Of a stretch of DNA of 64,000 nt, positions 26,929-35,088 are shown in pieces. The notes below the pieces were generated by a model. That model made no database searches, was not told the origin of the DNA, and worked only from the letters and a program-made list of their open reading frames with translations. Position numbers and translations under genes: made by a program. Each line of letters opens with the position of its first letter. Position 1 is the first letter of the stretch. The stretch comes from a gamma proteobacterium HdN1 (GTDB lineage Bacteria > Pseudomonadota > Gammaproteobacteria > Pseudomonadales > Ketobacteraceae): the NCBI GenBank assembly GCA_000198515.1, contig FP929140.1:1710527-1774526 (forward strand), written 5' to 3'.

Positions 26929-28113
26929 ATGCATTCTGCACTTCAGCGATTTTTTCAGCAGGAATCCGCGAGCGGTATCTTACTGATTCTAGCGACAGCG
27001 CTCGCGCTGGCCGCAGCCAACAGCCCGCTCTCGCACTTTTATGCAGCCCTTCTTGACACTCCGATGGCGGTTGTCATTGGCAGTTTCAGTATTCACAAGC
27101 CGCTGCTGCTCTGGATTAACGATGGTTTGATGGCGGTGTTTTTCTTTGCCGTGGGGATTGAGATTAAACGCGAGGTGCTGCACGGGGAGCTGTCTTCGCC
27201 TGCAAAGGTCGCCTTGCCGATTGTGGGTGCCATCGGTGGTATGGCGGTTCCTGCATTGATCTATACCGTGGTCAACCACGGAGATCCAACCGCGATGCGT
27301 GGTTGGGCCATTCCTTCAGCTACGGATATTGCGTTTGCGCTTGGGGTGCTGTCGTTGCTGGGCAATCGGGTTCCAGCTTCGCTGAAGATTTTCCTGCTCA
27401 CCCTCGCGATTGCGGATGATCTAGGTGCGATCATCATCATCGCCCTGTTTTATACGGCAGAACTTTCTACCGTATCGCTTGCGATTGCAGGTGCCGCCAT
27501 CGCCGTTCTCTTGGCGATGAACCTGCGCGGCGTAAAGGGAATTTCGCCCTATATACTGGTGGGACTTGTGTTGTGGGCGGCGGTGCTCAAGTCGGGCGTA
27601 CATGCCACGCTGGCCGGTGTTGTACTTGGCCTGATTATCCCGGCAACGGGGCGTGAGTTAGGCAGTGACAACCTCGGCCGGTTGCAGTCCGACCTGCATG
27701 GGCCGGTATCGTTTGTAATCTTACCGTTGTTCGCCTTTGCGAATACGGGGCTTTCGCTGGCAGGGCTTTCGTTTGCATCTCTGTTACAGCCGGTGCCTGC
27801 GGGAATCGTGCTGGCGTTGTTTCTTGGGAACCAGATCGGGGTCTTCGGTGGCTGTTTTCTGGCGGTAAAGGCGGGGCTGGTGCGTCTGCCGACGGGGGTG
27901 CGTTGGCGGGAGTTGTACGGAGTTTCGATTCTTTGCGGCATCGGTTTCACGATGAGCCTGTTTATCAGCTCGCTCGCATTTGTGCAGGGCGACAGCCATT
28001 TTGCATTGAATGATCGGCTCGGTATCCTGACCGGCAGCCTGCTGTCAGCCGTGTGTGGTTGGTGCTGGTTGAATTGGGTGCTTCCAAGATCAGAGCCCAG
28101 CCGTGGATATTGA
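26929..28113 (+). CDS. nhaA: Na+/H+ antiporter NhaA
   Basis: Inner-membrane antiporter that exchanges sodium for protons at alkaline pH. The protein has 394 residues from ATG 26929 (MHSALQRFFQQESASG), with GAGGA five bases upstream. With this start the key aspartates fall exactly at the E. coli numbers: D133 (SATDIAFALG) and D163-D164 (LAIADDLGAIIII). The open frame extends to a TTG at 26836, but that adds residues not found in the family. Twelve helices expected. Monocistronic. Confidence 0.95.
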   Translation: MHSALQRFFQQESASGILLILATALALAAANSPLSHFYAALLDTPMAVVIGSFSIHKPLLLWINDGLMAVFFFAVGIEIKREVLHGELSSPAKVALPIVGAIGGMAVPALIYTVVNHGDPTAMRGWAIPSATDIAFALGVLSLLGNRVPASLKIFLLTLAIADDLGAIIIIALFYTAELSTVSLAIAGAAIAVLLAMNLRGVKGISPYILVGLVLWAAVLKSGVHATLAGVVLGLIIPATGRELGSDNLGRLQSDLHGPVSFVILPLFAFANTGLSLAGLSFASLLQPVPAGIVLALFLGNQIGVFGGCFLAVKAGLVRLPTGVRWRELYGVSILCGIGFTMSLFISSLAFVQGDSHFALNDRLGILTGSLLSAVCGWCWLNWVLPRSEPSRGY

Positions 28114-28149
28114 TTGCGGCATTGGAACGCCCACTGGTGCGGCGTGGTT

Positions 28150-28914
28150 TCAGTCTCCGAAATAAACGGCCACGCCGATGCCGCCTTGCCAAGAATCAGC
28201 GTGGCCGCCTAAACGATGGCGGACGCTGGCGTCCAGCTGCACGCGCGGAGTGACTTCCCAAGTTAAGCCAGCGCCGCCCATACTGCCATGACCGATACCG
28301 TCGAGATGTTGGGCTGCGAGTTCTATATACATGCCCAGTTCAGGAGTGAGCGTCCAGCCATCGTTGATTGCAAGTAGCTGGCTGTTGGCGTCGCCGTGAT
28401 TTGCCTCCATGTAAATGCCTAGCGCATGATCCTCATTACGCTGCCAGTTGATGCTGGCTCCGAGCAGGTATTGATCTCGCTCCGCACGAAAAGCCTGTGC
28501 CCCATCGGTGAGCTCAATGCTGGCGAGCACCCCCCAACTGACATCCCCTGCTGCGGTAGGCGCGAATTTTACCGCTAGTGAAGTATCGGAACGGCCATCC
28601 GTGGAAGGGCCGGCGCCTTCGAGCCGGTTCCAGCCTGTACCCAGTTGCAGCTCAAGCGATTGCCCAACACCGAGCCGCAGTAGAGTGCCCGCGTTATACA
28701 GCGAGACTCCATTATCACGGCTAAAGTCCGGCAAGCCCTGTTCCAGCATAAAATCCCCTGCCTGAAGAACGGACGGCGTGAAGCCGAGCCCAGGGCGATC
28801 ATATCCAGGGTTGTGATCCACCTGCGCCTGTATCGGTGCGCTGATCAGGGAGCCGAAAAATAGCGCGAAGGCGGTGATTTGGCCCACGCGGTTCCATCTT
28901 GTGGTTAGGCGCAT
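28150..28914 (-). CDS. Outer-membrane beta-barrel protein of the phenol_MetA_deg (transporter) type
   Basis: The protein has 254 residues from ATG 28914 with a signal peptide (ITAFALFFGSLISAPIQAQ). The mature part begins VDHNPGYDRPGLGFTPSVL and contains alternating amphipathic strands, for example SVRHRLGG and SWQGGIGVAVYFGD ending in an aromatic-Gly-Asp terminus. The pattern fits PF13557-like barrels annotated as putative transporters. A longer start at 28947 is possible. It lies next to the APC permease on the same strand, but 73 bases separate it from that gene's stop. Confidence 0.72.
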   Translation of the reverse strand: MRLTTRWNRVGQITAFALFFGSLISAPIQAQVDHNPGYDRPGLGFTPSVLQAGDFMLEQGLPDFSRDNGVSLYNAGTLLRLGVGQSLELQLGTGWNRLEGAGPSTDGRSDTSLAVKFAPTAAGDVSWGVLASIELTDGAQAFRAERDQYLLGASINWQRNEDHALGIYMEANHGDANSQLLAINDGWTLTPELGMYIELAAQHLDGIGHGSMGGAGLTWEVTPRVQLDASVRHRLGGHADSWQGGIGVAVYFGD

Positions 28915-28986
28915 TTTTCTTTTTAGATGCACGGTGTTTCCATCCAAGCGTTATTGGTCCGTGGAGCGCAGCGGCTAAGGCTGGCG

Positions 28987-30633
28987 TTACGACTGACTTG
29001 CCGATAGGTGGCTGCGGGCTTGCTCATCTGGAAGCCGATGGCAAATTGCCATCCAGAGAATCGCAGCGGAAAATACCGCCATTACAGCGGTAGAGGTGAT
29101 GCCGTTGAGCAGGCCGATATTGCCCGCTTCCGCGGAAATGTCAGGGTAGCTACCAAAGTAGCTGATCAGGGTGAGACCTGCTAGCCACGCGATTACCCAG
29201 CTGCCGTGTTTAAGGTCGAGACTTGGGGTTTTGTCACCGTAGAACCATTCGTGCCAGATCAGCACACCATAGCCGAGGCTGGTTGCCAGCATTAGTTTCC
29301 AAACGGTATCCCAGCCTGACCAATATACGATCAAATTGGCCGACAGAAAGGCAAGATAGCTGATGAAGGTGGCATAGGGCAGCCGGAAAGGCCGTTTCAG
29401 ATCGGGCAATTGCTTACGCATGGCGAGCAGAGCCAGCGGCCCGGAACCGAAGGAGAGCACGGTTGCAGAAGTCACAAACCCTACCAGCTTCTGCCAGCCT
29501 GGAAAGGGGAGCAGAAATACGGTGCCCGCAACGAAGGTGAGGATCACGCTTACCCACGGAACGCCTCGCCGGTTGACTTTGGCGAGGGAAGCGGGCGCGT
29601 TGGTGTTTTTGCCCATCGCGTAGGAAATTCGAGCGGTAACGGTTGCGAAAATCAGCCCAGTATCGGCTGGGGATATGAAGGCGTCGATGTATAGCAGAAT
29701 GGCCAGCCATGAAAGCCCAAGGATGCCCGCCAGAGCGGCCAGCGGCCCGAATGTGGCGGCAACATCGCCATGAACCCCCTGAAAACTTTCACCGATATGT
29801 GCCCAACCGTTGGCGAGAGCCTCTGGCGGTAATGCTCCAATGAATGCAATTTGCAGGGCAACGTAAATCAGAAAGGTGATCACCACGGATCCGATAATGG
29901 CGAAGGGCACGCTTCGCTGCGGATTTTTGGTCTCGCCAGCCAGCTCCACGCCTTGGCGGAATCCAAGGTACGAAAAAATAATCCCAGCGCCCGCAACCGA
30001 GGAAAACACGCCGCTCCAGCCGTTGGGTAAGAACCCGCCTTCTACGGTTTGGAAAAAATGTGCGGGGCTGAATGCGGCCGCAAAAAACGCGATTACTACG
30101 ATAACGACGACAATCAGCTTCCACCACACCAACACATTGTTGAGCTTGGCAAATAGGCCGATGCCCACCACGTTTACGAGGCTGAACAGCGCCAGCATGC
30201 AGATGGCCACGACAAAACCGGGCAGGGTAAGTACTGGGCTGCCGCCGGCGTCCAGTTTTTGCAGCCAAGGGAGATAGTTGTTGGCATACTGGAGGGCGGC
30301 GACCACTTCAATGGATGTAACCGATGCAGCGGCCAGCCAAGTGATCCAGCCAAGGGTGTAGCTGGCGAAAGAGCCAAAGGCAAAATGTGGGAACCGCACC
30401 ACGCCACCGGATACCGGCAGCATGGTACCGAGTTCCGCATAGCAGAGGCCAATCAAGATGATCAATATGGCGCCAATGGCCCAAGCGATAATGGAGGCTG
30501 GGCCGGCAGCTTGGGCAGCATTCAGGGCTCCAAACAGCCAGCCTGATCCGATAATAGAGCCGACCGCAGTAAAGAGCAGGCCAATATGGCCGATTTCGCG
30601 AAGCAGGTTCTGATCGTTTTGGCTGGCTTGCAT
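28987..30633 (-). CDS. APC-superfamily amino acid permease
   Basis: Inner-membrane amino acid/polyamine/organocation transporter, 548 residues, twelve or more helices. The first helix contains the substrate/ion-binding break AVGSIIGSGWLFG, and the second ends LCYAELGTMLPVSGG, both diagnostic of APC family transporters. FSYLGFRQGVELAGETKNPQRSVPFAI matches the helix 6-7 region. The substrate cannot be read from sequence. The gene probably has its own promoter, since an inverted repeat lies upstream at 30709-30742. Confidence 0.88.
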   Translation of the reverse strand: MQASQNDQNLLREIGHIGLLFTAVGSIIGSGWLFGALNAAQAAGPASIIAWAIGAILIILIGLCYAELGTMLPVSGGVVRFPHFAFGSFASYTLGWITWLAAASVTSIEVVAALQYANNYLPWLQKLDAGGSPVLTLPGFVVAICMLALFSLVNVVGIGLFAKLNNVLVWWKLIVVVIVVIAFFAAAFSPAHFFQTVEGGFLPNGWSGVFSSVAGAGIIFSYLGFRQGVELAGETKNPQRSVPFAIIGSVVITFLIYVALQIAFIGALPPEALANGWAHIGESFQGVHGDVAATFGPLAALAGILGLSWLAILLYIDAFISPADTGLIFATVTARISYAMGKNTNAPASLAKVNRRGVPWVSVILTFVAGTVFLLPFPGWQKLVGFVTSATVLSFGSGPLALLAMRKQLPDLKRPFRLPYATFISYLAFLSANLIVYWSGWDTVWKLMLATSLGYGVLIWHEWFYGDKTPSLDLKHGSWVIAWLAGLTLISYFGSYPDISAEAGNIGLLNGITSTAVMAVFSAAILWMAICHRLPDEQARSHLSASQS

Positions 30634-30708
30634 GGAGCGTGCCTATTTTTGGTCGTTTTTAGTGGTTTTCGTTTTATTGTTCTTGAACCGAGGTTTTTTC
30701 TGATATCC

Positions 30709-30742
30709 GGCGTTCTTGCGTCAACCTAGATGCAAGAACGCC
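30709..30742. terminator. Strong inverted repeat between the ABC1 kinase and permease genes
   Basis: Perfect 11-bp arms GGCGTTCTTGC and GCAAGAACGCC enclose a 12-base loop. It lies 35 bases beyond the kinase stop codon. No T run follows on either strand, so it is either a Rho-assisted terminator or an operator for the permease gene. Confidence 0.5.
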
Positions 30743-30776
30743 ACTTTGTAGAAAGATCTAAACATAGTACGAGGAT

Positions 30777-32171
30777 CTAAACATACGGCTCAAGAATTTC
30801 TCGCCCCTTGAGCTCCGCACTCAATACCGACAGGAAGGTATACGCGCCCATAATCTTGCGTATTAGGAACATCACTTCACGCGGGGGAAGGATGAAGGTG
30901 CGGCTGGCGGCTCCGGTGGTGGCACCCGCAGTGGCCTTCAATGCGATACGTCCAGGTAGATCGCTCTTGCCCCAGAGGTATTCGCCTTTTTCGTTCAGCA
31001 CGAAGCTGGGGGGCGGGTTGGCTTCGTTGTCGTTAAAGGGTTCGATGGCCAAAAACACCACTTTTGCGAGGCTACGTTTGACCTCGATTGGCGTGGATTC
31101 TTCCAGAAAGCCGAGTTCCACCAGCCCTTCAAAAAGCAGCGGTTCGTTGTGCTCAAACGCGGCTCGTACAATTTTGCGCCCCGGTTCGATGGTGCTGGCG
31201 GAGAATTCACGCACCGCACCGAAGTCGAGCAGAATCATGCGGTCTGGAACGGATTCGCCATCGCCCAAGCGGATGAAGTAGTTGCCGAAATTGGGGTCGG
31301 TCTGCATTTCGCCCCAGCGAAATACTTCGCTCCAGCAGAGATCCAGTGCCGCGCGGCAGATAAGGTTACGGCGCTCTTGGGAAAGGTTCAGGGCAGTTTC
31401 CGAATCTACGCCGATGCCGGGTTCGTAGGCGGTGGCCAAGATATGGGGGGTGGAAAATTCAGGGTAAACCTTTGGCACGATGTAACGATCATCATGCTTG
31501 AGGCGCTCGCGAAAGAGTGCGGTTTTTTCGAGCTCGTGGCCGTAATCAACTTCGCGGTGCATCATGTCGCGAATTTCTTGGTACCAGGTGTGAAATTCGT
31601 CGGTGATGGGGATGATTTTCAGCACCCGTAAGAGGGTTTCTACTGCGTTCAGGTCGCTGTCTACGGCGTCTGCAACGCCGGGGTATTGGACTTTGAGGCA
31701 GATTTGTTCACCCGTCGCGCGAATCGTGGCGCGGTGAACTTGGCCAATGGACGCGCAACCGATGGGATTTTCGTCGATTTCCAGTTGAGCGAGGCGATCT
31801 TCGCCTAATTCGTCTTCAATGGTTTCGTAGATGGTTGTCCAGTCGAGGGCAGTGGTGTCGTCTTCGAGGGTGTGCAGAGCGTCGGTGACTTCTTTGGGAA
31901 GGAAGTGCTCGCCGTAGAGGGCCATCATTTGGCCGATTTTGACGATGCTGCCTTTCAACTTGCCGATCTCGTCAGCAAGGTACTGGGCTTGGCGGGCGAG
32001 GATTTCCTTTTGTTTGGCTTCGCGGTGCTCCTTCGCGGTGAATACGTTGCCTGCAGATTGTGCGACAAGGCGAGTCCCTGCAACAAAACCGGCTTTGGCC
32101 ACACTAAAACGGCGCTCGAATGCGCCGGTCTTGATACGTTTGATCGTCTTCCGTTGATCGCTCTCTGACAT
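30777..32171 (-). CDS. ABC1/AarF-family atypical kinase
   Basis: UbiB/ADCK-like protein, 464 residues from ATG 32171 (MSESDQRKT). Signature elements in order: KIGQ in SIVKIGQMMALYGEHF, the Ala-rich loop CASIGQVHRATI, the invariant Lys in CLKVQYPG, MQTDPNFGNYF, and LDFGAVREF as the DFG. It lacks the C-terminal membrane helices of UbiB, so it resembles the soluble ABC1 group of Pseudomonas-type genomes. A second family member with membrane helices lies at 59663. Family proteins influence ubiquinone synthesis or lipid homeostasis; the specific role is unknown. Confidence 0.88.
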   Translation of the reverse strand: MSESDQRKTIKRIKTGAFERRFSVAKAGFVAGTRLVAQSAGNVFTAKEHREAKQKEILARQAQYLADEIGKLKGSIVKIGQMMALYGEHFLPKEVTDALHTLEDDTTALDWTTIYETIEDELGEDRLAQLEIDENPIGCASIGQVHRATIRATGEQICLKVQYPGVADAVDSDLNAVETLLRVLKIIPITDEFHTWYQEIRDMMHREVDYGHELEKTALFRERLKHDDRYIVPKVYPEFSTPHILATAYEPGIGVDSETALNLSQERRNLICRAALDLCWSEVFRWGEMQTDPNFGNYFIRLGDGESVPDRMILLDFGAVREFSASTIEPGRKIVRAAFEHNEPLLFEGLVELGFLEESTPIEVKRSLAKVVFLAIEPFNDNEANPPPSFVLNEKGEYLWGKSDLPGRIALKATAGATTGAASRTFILPPREVMFLIRKIMGAYTFLSVLSAELKGREILEPYV

Positions 32172-32287
32172 GCCTACTCCCCCAGCGACGCAATGCATCG
32201 CTTACTGCTCGTTTCAAACATTGGTTGTGCCGATATTGGGCAACGAATGGTAACTGATTTGCGGAGTCAAGGACACAATTTAACGAG

Positions 32288-32343
32288 CTAACGCCCCGCG
32301 AGAAAATCGCGGATATTGTTTGCTGTGTGATCTAGCAGGCGTT
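32288..32343 (-). repeat. Direct repeat, left copy: 3' end of a hydroxyacid dehydrogenase gene
   Basis: These 56 bases match 37108-37163 at 53 positions. Read on the minus strand they encode RLLDHTANNIRDFLAGR and a TAG stop, the exact C-terminus of the dehydrogenase at 37108-38079. All three differences are in third codon positions and synonymous. With the right copy they bound a 4.8 kb island and look like attachment-site duplicates, or the orphaned former gene end. Confidence 0.8.
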
Positions 32344-32363
32344 CTCATGCTGAAGGCGCGATT

Positions 32364-32395
32364 GTTTCAATCCGCGCGCTCGCGAAGAGCGCGAC
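32364..32395 (-). CRISPR. Type I-C CRISPR repeat (single copy)
   Basis: A 32-base unit reading GTCGCGCTCTTCGCGAGCGC then GCGGATTGAAAC on the minus strand, the length and ends of a type I-C repeat with the internal palindrome. It is followed on the plus strand by a 35-base spacer-sized stretch (32396-32430). Between it and the direct repeat only 20 bases remain, probably a truncated second spacer. Array orientation matches the cas3 remnant at 35089. Confidence 0.8.
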
Positions 32396-32435
32396 ATCCC
32401 AATCAAGTAGATACAGACGCGGAAGAGGCTGTTAT

Positions 32436-32654
32436 CTAACTCTCAACGTCATCGAGTTTATCGAGCAACTCAAGCCCTTTTTTCCTTGAGCCTTTAGCTG
32501 CAAGCGCACGAAAATGAGTTTCTGAATCGAATTCAACAAGAGCAATTGTTGAAAGTTCTTCCATCAATTTGTTTACACTGATGTTCCTGCACCGTGCGAG
32601 CTCTCTGAGGCGAGTATGTTTGTCGTTTGGCAAACGAATTGTTAGTGTTCCCAT
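32436..32654 (-). CDS. Ribbon-helix-helix antitoxin
   Basis: The protein has 72 residues from ATG 32654, preceded by GGGAGGTAAATGAC with a near-perfect Shine-Dalgarno site; the longer frame to 32750 lies inside the toxin gene. The N-terminal strand GTLTIRLPNDKHTRLRELA and helix-turn-helix CRNISVNKLMEELS fit CopG/Arc-type antitoxins. The C-terminal part (FRALAAKGSRKKGLELLDKLD) would wrap the toxin. It follows the toxin with one base between, the reverse of the common order. It probably represses its own promoter through the palindrome at 33089-33108. Confidence 0.85.
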   Translation of the reverse strand: MGTLTIRLPNDKHTRLRELARCRNISVNKLMEELSTIALVEFDSETHFRALAAKGSRKKGLELLDKLDDVES

Positions 32655-32655
32655 G

Positions 32656-33081
32656 TCATTTACCTCCCAGAATTTGTTCTGGTTTGAGTATAGCCAGTCC
32701 CGGAAAATGTAATTCAGTGTTGGAAAAATCGGAAATATTGTTTGTGGCAATCACGCTAGCGTTTGCTGCAACGGCGAGTTCTATGACGTGGTTGTCACCT
32801 TCATCTTTAAGGTTTGGGCGCCACAAATAGAAAATGGAAATCCATTCGCATATGCTGTAAAACGAGCAAGTTAGCTCCTCGATTTCTATGGGTTCTAGCT
32901 TGCATTTGCTAATAATTTCACCGCGTGAACGCACGGCTTCATATTCATTGAAAAGTGCATTACCCATAACAGGTAAGTATTCACCTTTAAAACAGCGACG
33001 AAGTAACTCACGCGACGGCCCTTTGGGGCCAATGAGCGCGCTAATGAATACGCTGGTATCTACAACGATTTTATTGGTCAT
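32656..33081 (-). CDS. PIN-domain toxin (putative RNase)
   Basis: The protein has 141 residues from ATG 33081 (a GTG at 33087 is also in frame). PIN-domain acidic residues are visible: VVDTSVFISALIGP (first Asp), FNEYEAVRSRGE (Glu), and DEGDNHVIELAVAANASVIATNNISDF (last Asp cluster). It belongs to the PIN family of putative toxins paired with RHH antitoxins rather than to VapC proper. Such toxins cleave RNA until bound by the antitoxin. The pair sits in a cassette inside a CRISPR remnant. Confidence 0.85.
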   Translation of the reverse strand: MTNKIVVDTSVFISALIGPKGPSRELLRRCFKGEYLPVMGNALFNEYEAVRSRGEIISKCKLEPIEIEELTCSFYSICEWISIFYLWRPNLKDEGDNHVIELAVAANASVIATNNISDFSNTELHFPGLAILKPEQILGGK

Positions 33082-33088
33082 GCGCACA

Positions 33089-33108
33089 TGATAGCGTATA
33101 TGCTATCA
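33089..33108. promoter_or_regulatory. Palindromic operator upstream of the PIN/RHH operon
   Basis: TGATAGC and GCTATCA arms separated by six bases (GTATAT), an almost complete palindrome, lie seven bases upstream of the toxin ATG. RHH antitoxins commonly bind such sites to autoregulate. It probably overlaps the promoter. Confidence 0.6.
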
Positions 33109-33145
33109 TTCTGGCAACATCGGTAATTTTTAATCTAAAACAATG

Positions 33146-33219
33146 AGTTAGATAACAAGTCACAACACTTGCACGCAAGCGTGCGCGGACGTCGTTGCGC
33201 GCCGCCGGTGTGCTCTGCG
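33146..33219 (+). other. attC-like recombination site of the toxin-antitoxin cassette
   Basis: About 74 bases begin GTTAGATAACAAGTCACAAC and end GGTGTGCTCTGCG before TT. AAC pairs with the terminal GTT, a five-base unpaired spacer follows (AAGTC / TCTGC), then CACA(A)C pairs with GTGTG with one extra-helical A, as in integron attC sites. Box consensus is imperfect at the left end. If real, the crossover points G^TT are 32431/32432 and 33219/33220. Confidence 0.45.
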
Positions 33220-33220
33220 T

Positions 33221-35064
33221 GTGTGCCAGGCATGGCAGTTAACTCGTCGGGTGAAAGTCCCGATACCAGGTATTCGCAGAGCCGAAGGTTAGCCAAAGGG
33301 CAAGGGCGTCATCGCGAGGTGAGGTCTAAAGGAAGCCCACGGCAAAATCGCGGGGCGATGAACAAAAACCGGATATGAGGTGTGACATGAGCGGGGCGTA
33401 TGGGCACGTGACCATCAAGCCCTCCATCTGCAATTGGCTTGTGTTTTATAAATCCGGCGCCTACGCGAGGAACGTTAACTGTCTTACCCTGGGAGATCTG
33501 CTTTGTGTTAACGGACTAACTGAGGGTGAAGAGATTCACTTGATCGCAAAGTAGAAGTCAGCAGAGAGAATAGTACCGGTGATTACTCGGTTAGTTGAAA
33601 AAAATAGCCGTGCATGTCTAAGGGAAGGCTCGAACGATGGTGAGGCGATGTGGGAAGGCGGGGTTTAGGTAAGGCATCCGAAATTGAAAAGGGATGAAAC
33701 ACAAACCGGAAAATTCATGACATCAGACCTCAATTTATCTTTATCACTCTTGGAGCGCGCCCTAGAAAAGGAAAATCTTCAGCGCGCGTTCAACCAAGTG
33801 GTACGCAACAAAGGCGCTCCCGGAATAGACGGCATGCCCGTCGAAGATCTGGAAAGCCACTTGCGGCATCACTGGCCAACGCTCCGACAATCATTACTCG
33901 ATGGAACCTACCAACCCAAACCGGTAAAACGGGTTGAAATACCCAAAGGCGACGGCACTAAGCGCGCACTTGGAATTCCGACCGTGATCGACCGGTTTGT
34001 GCAGCAAATCATAGCGCAAGCACTTTCAGCGTTATGGGAGCCGCACTTCCACCCCAGCAGTTTTGGTTTTCGCCCAGCACGCTCGGCACAACAAGCGGTA
34101 AAATACGTGCAAACGTTACAACGCGAGAAGTACGAGTGGGTCGTCGATCTCGATCTGAAATCCTTCTTCGATGAAGTGAATCACGATCGTTTAATCGCGC
34201 GACTGAAAACCAGAGTTGAAGACAAAGTCCTGTTGCGATTGATCAACAAATTCCTGCATGCGGGAATTAATGCAAACGGGATATTGTTACGAAGTGAGAA
34301 AGGGGTGCCGCAAGGAGGCCCGCTCTCACCGATTCTGGCCAATATCGTACTGGACGAACTAGATTGGGAATTGGAACATAGAGGGCATAAATTCGCACGC
34401 TATGCTGATGACTGCAATATCATGGTCAAAAGCAAGGCGGCAGGCGAACGAGTAATGAAAAGTATCCGGCGCTTTCTTGAAACGACACTTCGGCTCAGGG
34501 TGAACGACCAGAAAAGCGCGGTGGATCGTCCGACAAAACGAAATTTCCTTGGATTTACATTTAGCGCGCACTCGCAACGCATTAAAGTGAGCGATAAGTC
34601 ATTATCCAGACTTCGGGATAAGGTGAGAGTGCTCACCCGACGGACGCGTGGGCACACATTTGAAACCATTATTGCAGAGCTGACCTTTTACCTGCTTGGT
34701 TGGAAAGCATACTTCGGCTTGGCTGAAGTATTGAGCCCGCTGCGCGATGTGGATAAATGGATACGAAGGAAATTACGGTGCTATCTGTGGAAGCAATGGG
34801 GTCAAAGTGGATATCGTAAACTCAGACGCCATGGCGTCAGCGTGGAACTGGCGTGGAATACCTCTAAGTCGGCCCACGGCCCGTGGCGCTTGAGCAACAG
34901 CCCCGCATTGACGCAGGCACTACCGAGAAAGTACTTTAAAGGCATTGGGCTGCCGGAATTGGCAGGGGGATAAAATAAATCAACCAACGAACCGCCGTGG
35001 TACGTGATCCGTATGCCCGGTGGTGTGGGAGGGGTGGCGCTGCGAGGCGCCCCTCTATCCCGAT
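33221..35064 (+). mobile_element. Group IIC intron inserted in a CRISPR repeat
   Basis: The 5' end fits GTGYG (GTGTGCCAGG at 33221). The early ribozyme segment has GGTGAAAGTCCCGATACC. The reverse transcriptase gene lies inside domain IV. Domain V runs from about 34988 (GAACCGCCGTGG, with GGTGGTGTGGGAGGGG closing it), and the 3' end is CTATCCCGAT at 35064. Length 1,844 bases is normal for class C. Joining the flanks (GT ending at 33220, TTCAATCCACG from 35065) rebuilds 26 bases of the type I-C CRISPR repeat. Boundaries are inferred from consensus ends and that restored repeat. Confidence 0.85.
33717..34973 (+). CDS. ltrA: Group II intron reverse transcriptase/maturase (class C)
   Basis: The protein has 418 residues from ATG 33717; a TTG at 33684 is also in frame. 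RT domains are complete: NKGAPGIDGMPVEDL, RALGIPTVIDRFVQQ, SSFGFRPARSAQQAV, VDLDLKSFFDEVNHD, GVPQGGPLSPILANI and the catalytic FARYADDCNIMV. The maturase X domain follows (LTFYLLGWKAYFGLAE). No HNH endonuclease domain is present, as usual for class C introns, which insert beside DNA hairpins or attC sites. The frame is intact, so the intron may still be mobile. Confidence 0.95.
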   Translation: MTSDLNLSLSLLERALEKENLQRAFNQVVRNKGAPGIDGMPVEDLESHLRHHWPTLRQSLLDGTYQPKPVKRVEIPKGDGTKRALGIPTVIDRFVQQIIAQALSALWEPHFHPSSFGFRPARSAQQAVKYVQTLQREKYEWVVDLDLKSFFDEVNHDRLIARLKTRVEDKVLLRLINKFLHAGINANGILLRSEKGVPQGGPLSPILANIVLDELDWELEHRGHKFARYADDCNIMVKSKAAGERVMKSIRRFLETTLRLRVNDQKSAVDRPTKRNFLGFTFSAHSQRIKVSDKSLSRLRDKVRVLTRRTRGHTFETIIAELTFYLLGWKAYFGLAEVLSPLRDVDKWIRRKLRCYLWKQWGQSGYRKLRRHGVSVELAWNTSKSAHGPWRLSNSPALTQALPRKYFKGIGLPELAGG

Positions 35065-35088
35065 TTCAATCCACGCGCTCGCGAAGAG
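35065..35088 (-). CRISPR. Interrupted type I-C CRISPR repeat fused to cas3
   Basis: TTCAATCCACGCGCTCGCGA and four further bases match the repeat at 32364-32395 with one difference. Its first two bases (GT) are 33219-33220, split off by the intron. Its last six bases are gone, replaced by cas3 coding sequence. On the minus strand it becomes the out-of-place tail SAWIEIG of the cas3 frame. Confidence 0.8.

Larger units (their letters stand above)
32431..33156. repeat. Toxin-antitoxin unit bounded by 12-bp inverted repeats
   Basis: GTTATCTAACTC at 32431-32442 and its exact complement GAGTTAGATAAC at 33145-33156 enclose the PIN/RHH gene pair. The left copy includes the antitoxin stop codon. The sequences hold GTTA and TAAC cores like integron recombination boxes. 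Confidence 0.7.

Noticed and set aside
33684-34973. Retron or DGR reverse transcriptase
   Set aside because: Maturase domain, flanking domain V and consensus intron ends identify a group IIC intron.
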